DNA of 64,000 nucleotides from UBA11524 sp963617205 (GTDB lineage: Bacteria; Bacillota; Clostridia; Christensenellales; Aristaeellaceae), in the NCBI GenBank assembly GCA_963617205.1, contig CAVEOA010000003.1, forward strand, positions 128,610 through 192,609, given 5' to 3'. This document shows, piece by piece, positions 33,106 to 41,288 of the stretch. Every line of letters begins with the position of its first letter. Position 1 is the first letter of the stretch. A model generated the notes under the pieces. That model was not told where the DNA came from and did no database searches. It was given only the letters and a program-made list of their open reading frames with translations. Position numbers and translations under genes: made by a program.

Positions 33106-34134
33106 TCAGTTCATGTTCAGGTCGCGGATGCTCTGGCGTTCCATCAGCATGACGCTGACCTCGATCTTCTGGATGCTGCGCGGCGATGTCGGATCCATCA
33201 TGGATACGAGACGCTGCACCGCAATCCGGCTGATGTCCTCGCGGTATACCCGAACGGAGGAGAGCGGCGGATTGGACACCTGACAGATTTCGAGATCATC
33301 CATGCCGATGATGGACACGTCGGCGGGCAGCTGATAGCCCTTATCCTTGAGGGCGCGGACGCATCCGACTGCCATCACGTCATTCGCAACGAAGAATGCG
33401 GTTGGCAGCGGCTCCTTGCGCTTGTCGAGCAAATCGAGCATATCGCGGTACGCGCCCTCAACCGTAGGCGTCACCTGCCAGAGGTAATTCTCCGGAAGCG
33501 GCAGGTGATTCTTGCTCATCGCCGCCTCGTAGCCCTTGCGGCGATACCGCATGTTGTTGAAGCGGACAGAGGCGGTCACATGCTCAATCCGGGTGTGACC
33601 CATCGCAATCAGGCGCTGCGTTGCCATGTAGCCCGCTTCGTAGTTGTTGATGACGACGCAGTTGAGCGCTTCATGGCGGAAGAGGCTGTCGAGCACCAGC
33701 AGCGGCGCTCTGCTCTTGTTGAACAGCCGGACGTCCTCTTCAAACATCTCCGTGGCAAGCAGCAGCACGCCGGCGCAATCCTCCGAGCAAATCTCGTGAA
33801 TCTGCTCCAGATAATCCTCGTCCTTTTCCATGTGGATGTGGGTGATCAGCAGCTCAAAGCCATTCTGGCGCGCCTCGCGGGTGATGTTCTCAATCATCTC
33901 CGCGAAGAACTGCGTGTCCATGACGACCAGTCCATGCCGCTTGAAGATGACCAGACGAATGTACTCCTTGCTCAGCCCGGAGGACTTGTCGACCGCGTAT
34001 CCCATCTCCCTGGCAATGGAGAGAATCTGCTTCTGCTTCTTCTCGCCCACGCCCGCCTTGCCGTTTAACGCGTTGCTCACCGTCGCAGGTGATACGCCGG
34101 CCCTTTCCGCGATGTCCCGAATGCGAATCTTCAT
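33106..34134 (-). CDS. LacI-family transcriptional regulator
   Basis: A 342-residue repressor. Residues 1-50 hold the LacI helix-turn-helix and hinge: IRDIAERAGVSPATVSNALN, then KQILSIAREMGYAVDK. The remainder is a periplasmic-binding-like sensor (LVIFKRHGLVVMDTQFFAEMI, VLDSLFRHE, PTAFFVANDVMAVGCVRAL, SIIGMDDLEICQVSNPPLSSV). It should sense the imported sugar or an intermediate and control this operon, and probably the divergent secreted enzymes, through sites near 34.2 and 35.4 kb. It is the first gene of the long operon and is expressed from a good promoter. Confidence 0.94.
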   Translation of the reverse strand: MKIRIRDIAERAGVSPATVSNALNGKAGVGEKKQKQILSIAREMGYAVDKSSGLSKEYIRLVIFKRHGLVVMDTQFFAEMIENITREARQNGFELLITHIHMEKDEDYLEQIHEICSEDCAGVLLLATEMFEEDVRLFNKSRAPLLVLDSLFRHEALNCVVINNYEAGYMATQRLIAMGHTRIEHVTASVRFNNMRYRRKGYEAAMSKNHLPLPENYLWQVTPTVEGAYRDMLDLLDKRKEPLPTAFFVANDVMAVGCVRALKDKGYQLPADVSIIGMDDLEICQVSNPPLSSVRVYREDISRIAVQRLVSMMDPTSPRSIQKIEVSVMLMERQSIRDLNMN

Positions 34135-34176
34135 GGTTCTTGCCTTCCGCGCGGACTGCCGAATAACGATTCATCA

Positions 34177-34213
34177 GCTAAACAGTTTCAGCACTCCTTG
34201 CTAATTATTTAGC
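34177..34213 (-). promoter_or_regulatory. Inverted-repeat operator candidates in the lacI leader
   Basis: GCTAAACAGTTTCAGC (34177-34192) and GCTAATTATTTAGC (34200-34213) are near-palindromes with GCTAA/TTAGC ends. They lie downstream of the promoter, a position suited to autorepression. Confidence 0.45.
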
Positions 34214-34226
34214 CCACGCAGCAAGA

Positions 34227-34245
34227 TGATTTCGTTCGTTGACTG
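34227..34245. promoter_or_regulatory. Shared 19-bp operator candidate, copy 1
   Basis: TGATTTCGTTCGTTGACTG is matched at 18 of 19 bases by 35368-35386. It lies about 15-30 bases downstream of the predicted lacI-operon transcription start. Confidence 0.6.
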
Positions 34246-34265
34246 CGTTCGCTTGATCTGACTAT

Positions 34266-34294
34266 ACGATACCAGCCTTTTGGTTTTTTGTCAA
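34266..34294 (-). promoter_or_regulatory. Promoter of the lacI-rbs operon
   Basis: TTGACA (34294-34289), 17 bases, TATCGT (34271-34266) on the minus strand, giving a leader of about 125 bases before lacI. Confidence 0.75.
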
Positions 34295-34371
34295 GAGTGC
34301 CTAAAACGCAAAAAGTTAAGTGAAAAATCAGCCCTTCAGCGCTAAATTTATCAGCTATCACGTTTTCGGTC

Positions 34372-34407
34372 AAAAAAAGTCCGGAGAAAAGCGCCTTCTT
34401 TCTCCGG
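34372..34407 (-). terminator. Terminator of fucU
   Basis: On the minus strand CCGGAGAAAG pairs with TTTTCTCCGG, followed by ACTTTTTTTG. It separates fucU from the lacI operon. Confidence 0.88.
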
Positions 34408-34408
34408 A

Positions 34409-34438
34409 TTTAGTAAACAATTTATTTATTTAGTAAAC
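34409..34438. repeat. Two TTTAGTAAAC boxes, 20 bases apart
   Basis: TTTAGTAAAC occurs at 34409-34418 and 34429-34438; an inverted copy lies at 35148-35157. They may be regulator-binding sites bracketing fucU. Confidence 0.45.
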
Positions 34439-34458
34439 GGGTTAATTAAATTAATTTT

Positions 34459-34893
34459 TCAGCTGCGGATGACGCCCTTCTTGAGAATGACGCAGGCATA
34501 CAGCGCCTGCTCGCCGGTCTGAATGGTCGCATACGCCTGCCTGCTCTGGTCATAGAACGGGAAGCGCTTCGTGAACTGAATCTTCGCGTTCGGCTCATAC
34601 TTCGCAATCGTTTCGCGGAAATCCTTCCAGATCGGCGGTTCTCCGTCCGGCACGCTGCCCGGCACGACCTCCATCAGCGTCACAGACGCCTCGACAAAGT
34701 CATCCAGCGGAAACACCTGCAAAATCGCATCGAGCAGCTCATTCGCACCGTGACCGTCGCAGCGCACGCAGCGCTTGCCCATCGATGCGGCCGGGAAATT
34801 GCCGTCGCCAATCACGATTTCATCGCCGTGACCCATTTCAGCAAGAATTTTCAGCAGCTCCGGCTGCAGCAGAGGAGAAATACCCTTCAGCAT
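34459..34893 (-). CDS. fucU: FucU/RbsD family sugar mutarotase
   Basis: A 144-residue protein. LKGISPLLQPELLKILAEMG, HGDEIVIGDGNFPAAS, then QFTKRFPFYDQSRQAYATIQTGE and a final ILKKGV match FucU (L-fucose mutarotase) better than RbsD. The His of MGHGDEI and the Tyr/Arg in the last third are the active-site residues of this family, which speeds alpha/beta anomer exchange of fucose or ribose. It has its own promoter and terminator between the lacI operon and the divergent secreted enzymes, consistent with a role in feeding the isomerase-like protein the right anomer. AAAGGAATG precedes the ATG. Confidence 0.92.
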   Translation of the reverse strand: MLKGISPLLQPELLKILAEMGHGDEIVIGDGNFPAASMGKRCVRCDGHGANELLDAILQVFPLDDFVEASVTLMEVVPGSVPDGEPPIWKDFRETIAKYEPNAKIQFTKRFPFYDQSRQAYATIQTGEQALYACVILKKGVIRS

Positions 34894-34947
34894 TTTCTTT
34901 CATTCCTTTCTGTTTTTCCGTGCGGTGTTCTCGCCGCGCCTGTGTGC

Positions 34948-34977
34948 ATTATAGTCGAATATCGACCGTTTTGTCAA
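34948..34977 (-). promoter_or_regulatory. Promoter of fucU
   Basis: TTGACA (34977-34972), 18 bases, TATAAT (34953-34948) on the minus strand. Confidence 0.8.
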
Positions 34978-35333
34978 TCCGTGTCCCACGCTCCCCGTTT
35001 TGCCGGTTTTTGACTTTTGTACACATTCGCCAAAGTCACCTCTATCGCAGCTAATAATAGGAAGCTTTTTAGCGAACTAAACGCAAATCGCCCTTTTCTG
35101 CGGCATGTGACCGTTTCATGCAACTTTTCGCTAAATTAAATTTTGTTGTTTACTAAATTTCAAAACAATTTTCGCTTTGTTTATTTGTTTTCCTCATTCA
35201 GCAGCTATTTTTACTTGACAACCGCTTAACGAGCGAACAGGTTTCCTTGTTTTCTGTTGTTTTTTGATAAAGAGCCCCTTCGTCTTTTTTATTTCCTGTG
35301 AATTTTTGCGCTTTTTGTTCATCTGGCGCACAT
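34978..35333. other. AT-rich divergent control region
   Basis: This stretch is far richer in A+T than the genes around it. It contains TTTAGCGAACTAAA (35068-35081; TTTAG/CTAAA dyad), GCTAAATTAAA (near 35130) and GTTTACTAAA (35148-35157), which resemble the boxes near lacI. I see no gene; the long minus frame across it is an antisense shadow of the Sde182-like gene extended by chance. Confidence 0.5.
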
Positions 35334-35362
35334 TTGACAAGCTTCATTTTCTCTGATATTCT
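35334..35362 (+). promoter_or_regulatory. Promoter of the first Sde182-like gene
   Basis: TTGACA (35334-35339), 17 bases, TATTCT (35357-35362). Confidence 0.75.
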
Positions 35363-35367
35363 GCAGT

Positions 35368-35386
35368 TGATTTCGTTCGTTGGCTG
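35368..35386. promoter_or_regulatory. Shared 19-bp operator candidate, copy 2
   Basis: TGATTTCGTTCGTTGGCTG overlaps the predicted transcription start of the Sde182-like gene and matches the copy downstream of the lacI promoter, suggesting one regulator for both units. Confidence 0.6.
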
Positions 35387-35434
35387 TTTTTCGACCTGAT
35401 AAGACATGACCGTTTCGTCAAGGAGGAAAACAAC

Positions 35435-37000
35435 GTGAAAAAGTTCCTGTCTCTCGTTCTCTCTCTGCTGATGGTGCTGTCGATGGCTTCCTTTGCCGCT
35501 GCCGAAGAGGAAGCAGCCGTTGACACCCGTCCGCGCACCATCGTGACCACCGACCTGGAGTGCGACGACATCGACTCCATGCTCCACTTCCTGCTTTACG
35601 CCAACGACATTGATATCGCCGCGCTGGTCGTTTCCTCGTCCCAGCATCACTGGACGGGCGACGGCGAGCACACCATGAGCGAGATCATCTCCAGCTACAA
35701 GCAGAATGGCGACCTGACCGACTGGCGCCCGATGGAGGTTGACTGGATCGAGAACACGCTGCTCAATGAGTACGCGGAGGTCTATCCGAACCTCGTCAAG
35801 CACGACTCCCGTTACCCCACCCCCGGCGAGCTGGTTGAGCGCACCAAGGTCGGCAACATCGAGTTCGAGGGCGACTACCGCTACGAAACCGAAGGCTCCA
35901 ACTACATCAGGGACATCCTGCTCGACGACGACCCCCGCACCGTGTACGTGCAGGCCTGGGGCGGCGCGAACACCTTCGCCCGTGCGCTGCTGTCCATCGA
36001 GGAGCAGTACAAGGACACCGAGGATTGGGATGCCATCTACCGCAAGGTTTCCGACAAGGTCGTCTTCATCTCCTGGGGCGATCAGGACAACGCCTATCCG
36101 GATTACATCAGCAAGAGCTGGTCTGAAATCCATCGCCTTTACTGCGTGACCTCCGGCATCGGCTACAACTCCTCCAACACCGTGACCGTCAACTACCGCA
36201 AGTACTTCAAGGCAGATTGGCTGACCGAGAACATCAAGTTCGGTCACGGCGCACTGATGAGCAAGTACCTGCTCTTCGGCGACGGCACCTACTACGTCGG
36301 CGAGACCGACAGCAACCAGTTCGGCTACATGTCCACGCTGAGCATGGACGGCTGCTGGCTGAGCTGGTTCGGCGGCGCTTCCGCATTCTCCCGCTATGAC
36401 TTCATCTCCGAAGGCGACAGCCCCTGTTGGATGTACCTCGTGCCCGTCGGCCTGCGCGGTCTGGAGAATGCCAACTATGGCTCCTGGGGCGGCCGTATGG
36501 CGCCGACCACCGGCAGCGACGGCACAGTTACCATTTCCGCCGTCAGCGAATACGACCCCACCCTCGGCAAGATGTCCAAGGGCTACAGCGTGCATCGCTG
36601 GTTTAACGCCTTCATGAACGACTTCGCTGCCCGTGCCGACTGGTGCGTGAGCGACTATGCCGACGCCAACCATCAGCCTGTCGTCTCCACCACCACCGCA
36701 GACACGACCGTGACCGCCGGCAGCACCGTTGACCTCGTCGGTCTTGCGGAAGACCCCGACGGCGACAATCTGACCTGCAACTGGTTTGTCTACACCGATG
36801 CGTCCGTGTATTCCGGCGCAAGCCTGGCTTACCTCGACGTGTGGGAGCATGACACTGCCGCCACCACCTTCACCGTGCCTGCCGACGCGGTCGAGGGCGA
36901 CTACTTCAACCTCGTTCTGGCAGTGACCGACGACGGCGAACCGGCTCTGACGCGCTATGCGCAGGTCATCGTCACCGTTGCCGCGACCCCCGCTGAGTAA
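35435..37000 (+). CDS. Secreted Sde182-type nucleoside hydrolase-like protein 1
   Basis: A 521-residue exported protein starting at GTG (AAGGAGGAA upstream) with a signal peptide ending FAAA. Residues about 34-330 match the nucleoside-hydrolase-like domain PF07632 (DUF1593): the Asp-rich metal loop TTDLECDDIDSML, SSSQHHWTG, YVQAWGGANTFARAL, and DFISEGDSPCWMYL, YGSWGGRM. The C-terminal 90 residues (VSTTTADTTVTAGSTVDLVG...) are a cadherin/PKD-like beta domain common at the end of this family. The founding member Sde182 binds cellulose; enzymatic substrate is not established. Context suggests it releases the sugar taken up by the divergent ABC system. Confidence 0.86.
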   Translation: MKKFLSLVLSLLMVLSMASFAAAEEEAAVDTRPRTIVTTDLECDDIDSMLHFLLYANDIDIAALVVSSSQHHWTGDGEHTMSEIISSYKQNGDLTDWRPMEVDWIENTLLNEYAEVYPNLVKHDSRYPTPGELVERTKVGNIEFEGDYRYETEGSNYIRDILLDDDPRTVYVQAWGGANTFARALLSIEEQYKDTEDWDAIYRKVSDKVVFISWGDQDNAYPDYISKSWSEIHRLYCVTSGIGYNSSNTVTVNYRKYFKADWLTENIKFGHGALMSKYLLFGDGTYYVGETDSNQFGYMSTLSMDGCWLSWFGGASAFSRYDFISEGDSPCWMYLVPVGLRGLENANYGSWGGRMAPTTGSDGTVTISAVSEYDPTLGKMSKGYSVHRWFNAFMNDFAARADWCVSDYADANHQPVVSTTTADTTVTAGSTVDLVGLAEDPDGDNLTCNWFVYTDASVYSGASLAYLDVWEHDTAATTFTVPADAVEGDYFNLVLAVTDDGEPALTRYAQVIVTVAATPAE

Positions 37001-37012
37001 TCTCTCCCGACA

Positions 37013-37058
37013 GTGCCCTGACGCGTTCAGGCTATCTGCCCGTCAGGGCGCATTTTTC
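37013..37058 (+). terminator. Hairpin terminator between the two Sde182-like genes
   Basis: GCCCTGACG (37015-37023) pairs with CGTCAGGGC (37041-37049), followed by CATTTTT. Partial readthrough probably feeds the second gene, for which I see no clear promoter. Confidence 0.75.
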
Positions 37059-37108
37059 CCGTTTTCCCGCTGATGCATTCAGCTATGTAAAGAAAGGGGA
37101 TTATAACC

Positions 37109-38995
37109 GTGAAGAAGCTCTTCTCCATGCTGCTCGCGATGGCGCTGCTGCTGACGGCGCTGCCGCTCGCGATGGCAGCCGACCTGACCGACGAAGAGAT
37201 GGCGGCCATCGAGACGCAGTCTCAGAAGAAGAAGGCCAACGTCATCATCACCAACGACGGCGAATGCGATGACATGGACTCCATGCTCCGCTACCTCAAT
37301 TACGCCAACGAGTTCAACACCAAGGCCATCATCATCTGCTCCTCGTCCTATCACTGGACCGGCGGCACGATCATCGACCCTGCGACGCACGAGCCCGCGA
37401 AGTACGATCCTGATGTGCACGGTCCGACCGAGCCCTACGAGACCGAGCAGCGCGGCCAGACCGTGACCGTCACGCCTGACGTCACCCCGTTCGAGTACAC
37501 CTCCCCCACAACCGGCGAAACCTACCTCGCCCTGCACTACAAGCAGAGCCGCTGGACAGGTCTGAACTGGTACAACGCGTTCCTCAACGGCTACGAGGAA
37601 TCCTACGAGAACCTCTCCAGCTATGACGATTCCTATCCGATGCCCGAATACCTCCGTTCCATCACCTATGTCGGCAACATCAAGTACAAGGGCGAAATGC
37701 TCGAGGAAACCGAGGGCTCTCTCGCGCTGGAGGAGCTGCTGCTGAACAACGAGGACGGCGAGCCGCTGTACGTGCTCCTCTGGGGCGGCTGCAACACGCT
37801 GGCGCGCGCCCTCAAGTCCATCGAAGAGGACTACAAGGATACCGACCAGTGGGAAGCGATCTACAACAAGATCTGCTCCGAGGTCGTGTTCTACATGATC
37901 CTCAATCAGGACAACACCTACGCCGATTACATCTCCGTCAACTGGGCGGACACGAAGTTCGTCCACAACTCCGGTCAGTTCTGGTCCTTCGCCTACGCGA
38001 AGAGCCGCACTCCGAACGAGTACTATGACCAGGTGTTCGGCACCGAATGGTCTGACACCATCGTCAACATCGGCTCTCCGCTGCTGAGCATGTACCTGCT
38101 CAACGGCACCGGCTGGGAGCTCCGCCACATCGGCGTGAAGGCTGACTTCAACGAGAACAACATCTTCTACACCTGGAAGAACGCCGAGGACACGCAGGCC
38201 TTCTTCGACCCGACCGTCAACGCGCTGAACGCCTATGCCGATGACGAAGCGATCATCGAAACATGGGGCGAGAACGAGAACCGCGGCAACGCGATGCCTG
38301 TGCATGAGGATTGCCCGGACGGCGTCTGCTGGAACGAGGACGGCACCGCCAAGTCGAACTACACCGTGGGTGAAGATGGCTATTTCATCTCCGAGGGCGA
38401 CTCTCCCTCCTTCTTCTACCTGCTCAGCAACGGTCTGCGCAGCAACGAGGATCCCACCTATGGCGGCTGGGGCGGACGCTTCGTCAAGGAAAGCGACACC
38501 TACTGGACGGACAGCGGCTGTGAGGACTACAACCCCTACGGCGTGAAGTCCGGCTGGGGCAGCAGCGAAGCCGGCGACCCCGGCATGGATGCCAACTACA
38601 CCCAGACCCGCTGGTTCCCGGACATTCAGGCGGATTTCACCGCGCGTGCGCAGTGGACCGTCACCAAGGACGGCAACCTTGCCCCCAAGAGCGCTGTCAT
38701 GAACGGTCTTGACCTGACGGCCTCCGCCGGCGAGACGCTTGAGCTCAAGGGCGTTGCCTACGACCCGAACGGCGACAACCTCTCCTACGCCTGGTGGCAG
38801 TATTTCGAAGCTGACACCTATGACGGCGAAGCGGACGGCAGTCTGACCATGTCCGGCACCGAGGATGCGACCCTGACGGTCACCATCCCTGCGGATGCCG
38901 AGGCAGGCGAGACCATCCATCTCATCTTCGAGGCGAAGGACGACAACGCCACGCCCATGAAGACCTACAAGCGCGTCATCATTACCGTGCAGTAA
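37109..38995 (+). CDS. Secreted Sde182-type nucleoside hydrolase-like protein 2
   Basis: A 628-residue paralogue of the preceding protein, also with a GTG start and a signal peptide (MKKLFSMLLAMALLLTALPL, ending AMA). The metal loop is ITNDGECDDMDSMLRYL (about residues 50-66), then SSSYHWTGG, YVLLWGGCNTLARAL, GDSPSFFYLLSNGL and YGGWGGRF. It carries insertions relative to protein 1 near residues 85-140 (KYDPDVHGPTEPYETEQRG) and 370-450. The C-terminal beta domain (AVMNGLDLTASAGETLELKG...) is conserved. Two diverged copies in tandem suggest different aglycones or polymers. Confidence 0.85.
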   Translation: MKKLFSMLLAMALLLTALPLAMAADLTDEEMAAIETQSQKKKANVIITNDGECDDMDSMLRYLNYANEFNTKAIIICSSSYHWTGGTIIDPATHEPAKYDPDVHGPTEPYETEQRGQTVTVTPDVTPFEYTSPTTGETYLALHYKQSRWTGLNWYNAFLNGYEESYENLSSYDDSYPMPEYLRSITYVGNIKYKGEMLEETEGSLALEELLLNNEDGEPLYVLLWGGCNTLARALKSIEEDYKDTDQWEAIYNKICSEVVFYMILNQDNTYADYISVNWADTKFVHNSGQFWSFAYAKSRTPNEYYDQVFGTEWSDTIVNIGSPLLSMYLLNGTGWELRHIGVKADFNENNIFYTWKNAEDTQAFFDPTVNALNAYADDEAIIETWGENENRGNAMPVHEDCPDGVCWNEDGTAKSNYTVGEDGYFISEGDSPSFFYLLSNGLRSNEDPTYGGWGGRFVKESDTYWTDSGCEDYNPYGVKSGWGSSEAGDPGMDANYTQTRWFPDIQADFTARAQWTVTKDGNLAPKSAVMNGLDLTASAGETLELKGVAYDPNGDNLSYAWWQYFEADTYDGEADGSLTMSGTEDATLTVTIPADAEAGETIHLIFEAKDDNATPMKTYKRVIITVQ

Positions 38996-39003
38996 TCAAC
39001 CCC

Positions 39004-39042
39004 GCAGAGACCCATCGGATGCTTGTCCGGCGGGTCTCTTTT
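39004..39042 (+). terminator. Terminator of the second Sde182-like gene
   Basis: AGAGACCC with inner CGG pairs with CCG and GGGTCTCT, followed by TTTCT. Confidence 0.85.
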
Positions 39043-39314
39043 CTGTTTCCCGTCAACGCCTTTCCAGCATGACTGCGCTTTTCTCTCCTGCCATGATATG
39101 ACTTGCCCACAAAGAACGCATCGTCCTTCATGGCACACGGAAGGTGCGCAGCCGATGCAGGGGCGGCAGGTCACGGTCGTCCGATACAAGGCGGCTTCCA
39201 TGCCGGATGCGATTGCAGCCATCGAAGGCTTGCCGGATATAAATCGGGATTTCCGCAAGCAGCAGGGTCTGTCTCAAATCAGCAGGGACGTCCCGATTCA
39301 TCGATGCGCCCATC
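39043..39314. other. Unexplained intergenic stretch
   Basis: A roughly 270-base, GC-rich stretch between two terminators. A minus frame of 65 codons (39128-39325) is open but lacks a ribosome site and enters the terminator hairpin. It may be a decayed gene. I recognise nothing in it. Confidence 0.4.
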
Positions 39315-39390
39315 AAAAAAGGCACGGATATTCAACCAGCCTTGGTCGATATCCGTGCCGCTTTTTAATCGAAAAAGTGTTTTGTGATAA
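39315..39390. terminator. Bidirectional terminator-like element, copy 1
   Basis: GGCACGGATAT (39321-39331) pairs with ATATCCGTGCC (39349-39359); A6 on the left and CTTTTT on the right let it stop transcription both ways, mainly for the minus-strand Na/Pi transporter gene. The whole element including the tail AATCGAAAAAGTGTTTTG recurs at 57.62-57.69 kb. Confidence 0.82.
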
Positions 39391-39454
39391 CCCCTGTCAG
39401 GGACAAGCCGTCGTCGTCGCCTCAGATGGCGCAAAGGGCACCTTCAGCATCGCC

Positions 39455-41086
39455 TTAATTGGCAACCGCTGCCTTCGTTGCGGCGGTGGCGATGTTCTCC
39501 GCATGGTCGCCGATACGCTCGAGGTTCGTCAGCATATCCAGATAAATCATGCCGTTCTTCGCGGAGCACTTATGGTTCTTCAGCCGATCCATATGATGCG
39601 TGCGGAGCGCTTCCGTCGTTACGTCGATGTTCTCCTCAACGCCCTCGACCTCGTTAATCAGCTTGCAGTCGGTTGCCTGCGCCTTGAAGAGATCAAGCGA
39701 GCGCTGGAGCTGTGCGCCAACCAGCGTCGACAGGGTGTCAAGCTCCTGAATCGCCTTGGGCGAGAACTTCACGTCGTCCTGCTTCTTGAGCTGCGCGGCT
39801 TCCAGAATGTTCTGGCTGTGGTCGCCGATGCGTTCCATATCGTTGACGACGTGGAACAGCGAGCCGACAAGATGCGCGTCCTTTTCCGGCAGGTCAAGAC
39901 CCTTGATATCGACCAGCGTATCTGTAATTTCGCGGTTCAGGAAGTCAAGCACCTCCTCGTTCCGCATCAGTTCCTTTTCCTTTTTCTCATCGTATGCGCT
40001 GAAGCATTCCATCGCAAGCTGGAAATTGGTCTTTGCGATGGCGCCCATGCGCTGCACCTCGTTGAAAATCTGCGTCGCGGCGATGGAGGGCGTCTTGAGC
40101 ATGCGGGAGTCGAAATACACGAGCTTCATGCTCTCCGACTGCTTTTCATCGTCGCCCTTGATGATCAGGCAGGCGAGCTTCTCCAGCCACTTTGCCGCCG
40201 GCAGCAGGAGCGCGGTCGTCGTGATGTTGAAGATGATGTGGACGATGGAAATCTGCAGCTTGAGGTTGTCGGGCGAAAGCGCCTCCACCCAGCGGGCAAG
40301 CGGCAGGCAGCACGCGAGGATGACGAAAATCGCCGTGCCGATGACGTTGAAGAGCAGGTGCACCAGTGCGGCGCGCTTTGCCGTGGCATTCGTGCCGGGG
40401 CACGCCAGCAGCGCAGTCACGCACGTGCCGATGTTCTGCCCGAAGAGGATGAAAATCGAGGTGTCCAGCCCGATGAGTCCCTGGGCGGCAAGCGTCTGCA
40501 AAATGCCGATGCTCGCGGCGGAGGACTGCAGAATCGCCGTGATGCCGGCGCCAATCAGCACGCCGACAATCGGATTGCTGATGGACGCGATGGCATTGCG
40601 GAAGCCCTCGTATTCACGCAGCGGCTCCATGGAGGCGGACATGGCGTCCATGCCGATGAACAGGATGCCCAGACCCATCGAGATGATGCCGAACTGCTTC
40701 GCGGTCTTGTATTTCTCCGGCAGGATGGAAAGCACAAGACCCATGCACGTGAAAATCGCGCCAAAATCAATCTGAACAGACAGCAGCAGCGACGTCACCG
40801 TTGTGCCGATGTTCGCGCCCATGATGACGCCGATTGCCTGCGTCAGCGAGAGCAGACCGGCATTGACGAAGCCGACGACCATAACGGTTGTTGCGGAGGA
40901 GGACTGCACGAGCGCGGTGATGGCAACGCCCGCGAGCATCGCCAGCACGCGGTTATGCGTAATCATGCCCAGCAGGCGCTTGAGCTTCGTGCCTGCCGCC
41001 TTTTCCAGCGAATCGCTCATCATCTGCATGCCGTACAGGAAGAGCCCCAAGCCGCCGAACAGGGCAAAGACATTCATGATGGTCAT
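39455..41086 (-). CDS. Na/Pi cotransporter family protein with PhoU-like domain
   Basis: A 543-residue protein. The first about 310 residues are a polytopic membrane part with two inverted Na/Pi repeats, each with the QSSS signature: ALVQSSSATTVMVVGFVNAG (about 52-71) and AILQSSAASIGILQTLA. IGANIGTTVTSLL and GQNIGTCVTALL follow each repeat. The last 200 residues are a PhoU-type helical domain (VNDMERIGDHSQNI and NLERIGDHAENIA). It probably imports or exports phosphate with sodium. I use the ATG at 41086 with GGAGG upstream. With the Pho-box pstS it forms a second phosphate system in the window. Confidence 0.93.
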   Translation of the reverse strand: MTIMNVFALFGGLGLFLYGMQMMSDSLEKAAGTKLKRLLGMITHNRVLAMLAGVAITALVQSSSATTVMVVGFVNAGLLSLTQAIGVIMGANIGTTVTSLLLSVQIDFGAIFTCMGLVLSILPEKYKTAKQFGIISMGLGILFIGMDAMSASMEPLREYEGFRNAIASISNPIVGVLIGAGITAILQSSAASIGILQTLAAQGLIGLDTSIFILFGQNIGTCVTALLACPGTNATAKRAALVHLLFNVIGTAIFVILACCLPLARWVEALSPDNLKLQISIVHIIFNITTTALLLPAAKWLEKLACLIIKGDDEKQSESMKLVYFDSRMLKTPSIAATQIFNEVQRMGAIAKTNFQLAMECFSAYDEKKEKELMRNEEVLDFLNREITDTLVDIKGLDLPEKDAHLVGSLFHVVNDMERIGDHSQNILEAAQLKKQDDVKFSPKAIQELDTLSTLVGAQLQRSLDLFKAQATDCKLINEVEGVEENIDVTTEALRTHHMDRLKNHKCSAKNGMIYLDMLTNLERIGDHAENIATAATKAAVAN

Positions 41087-41165
41087 GGTTATTCGTTTCC
41101 TCCAGTGAAGGCTGCCTGCATCGGTCAGCCCGTCTGTCCGCCGCAGAAAAATCACATACACAAAT

Positions 41166-41194
41166 ACTTTACCACATCTTCATCTGCTTTTCAA
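41166..41194 (-). promoter_or_regulatory. Promoter of the Na/Pi cotransporter gene
   Basis: TTGAAA (41194-41189), 17 bases, TAAAGT (41171-41166) on the minus strand. Confidence 0.65.
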
Positions 41195-41243
41195 CCGAAT
41201 TTTACGTGAAAAAACGATCGATATGCCATAAAATTATCAACCA

Positions 41244-41284
41244 AAACAGGGAGCAGCTCAGGTTGAACCGCTCCCTGTTTCTTT
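41244..41284 (-). terminator. Terminator of the DUF2798 gene
   Basis: On the minus strand AACAGGGAGC pairs with GCTCCCTGTT, followed by TTGGTTG; the reverse strand has CTTTTC after the stem as well. Confidence 0.75.
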
Positions 41285-41288
41285 TCAG

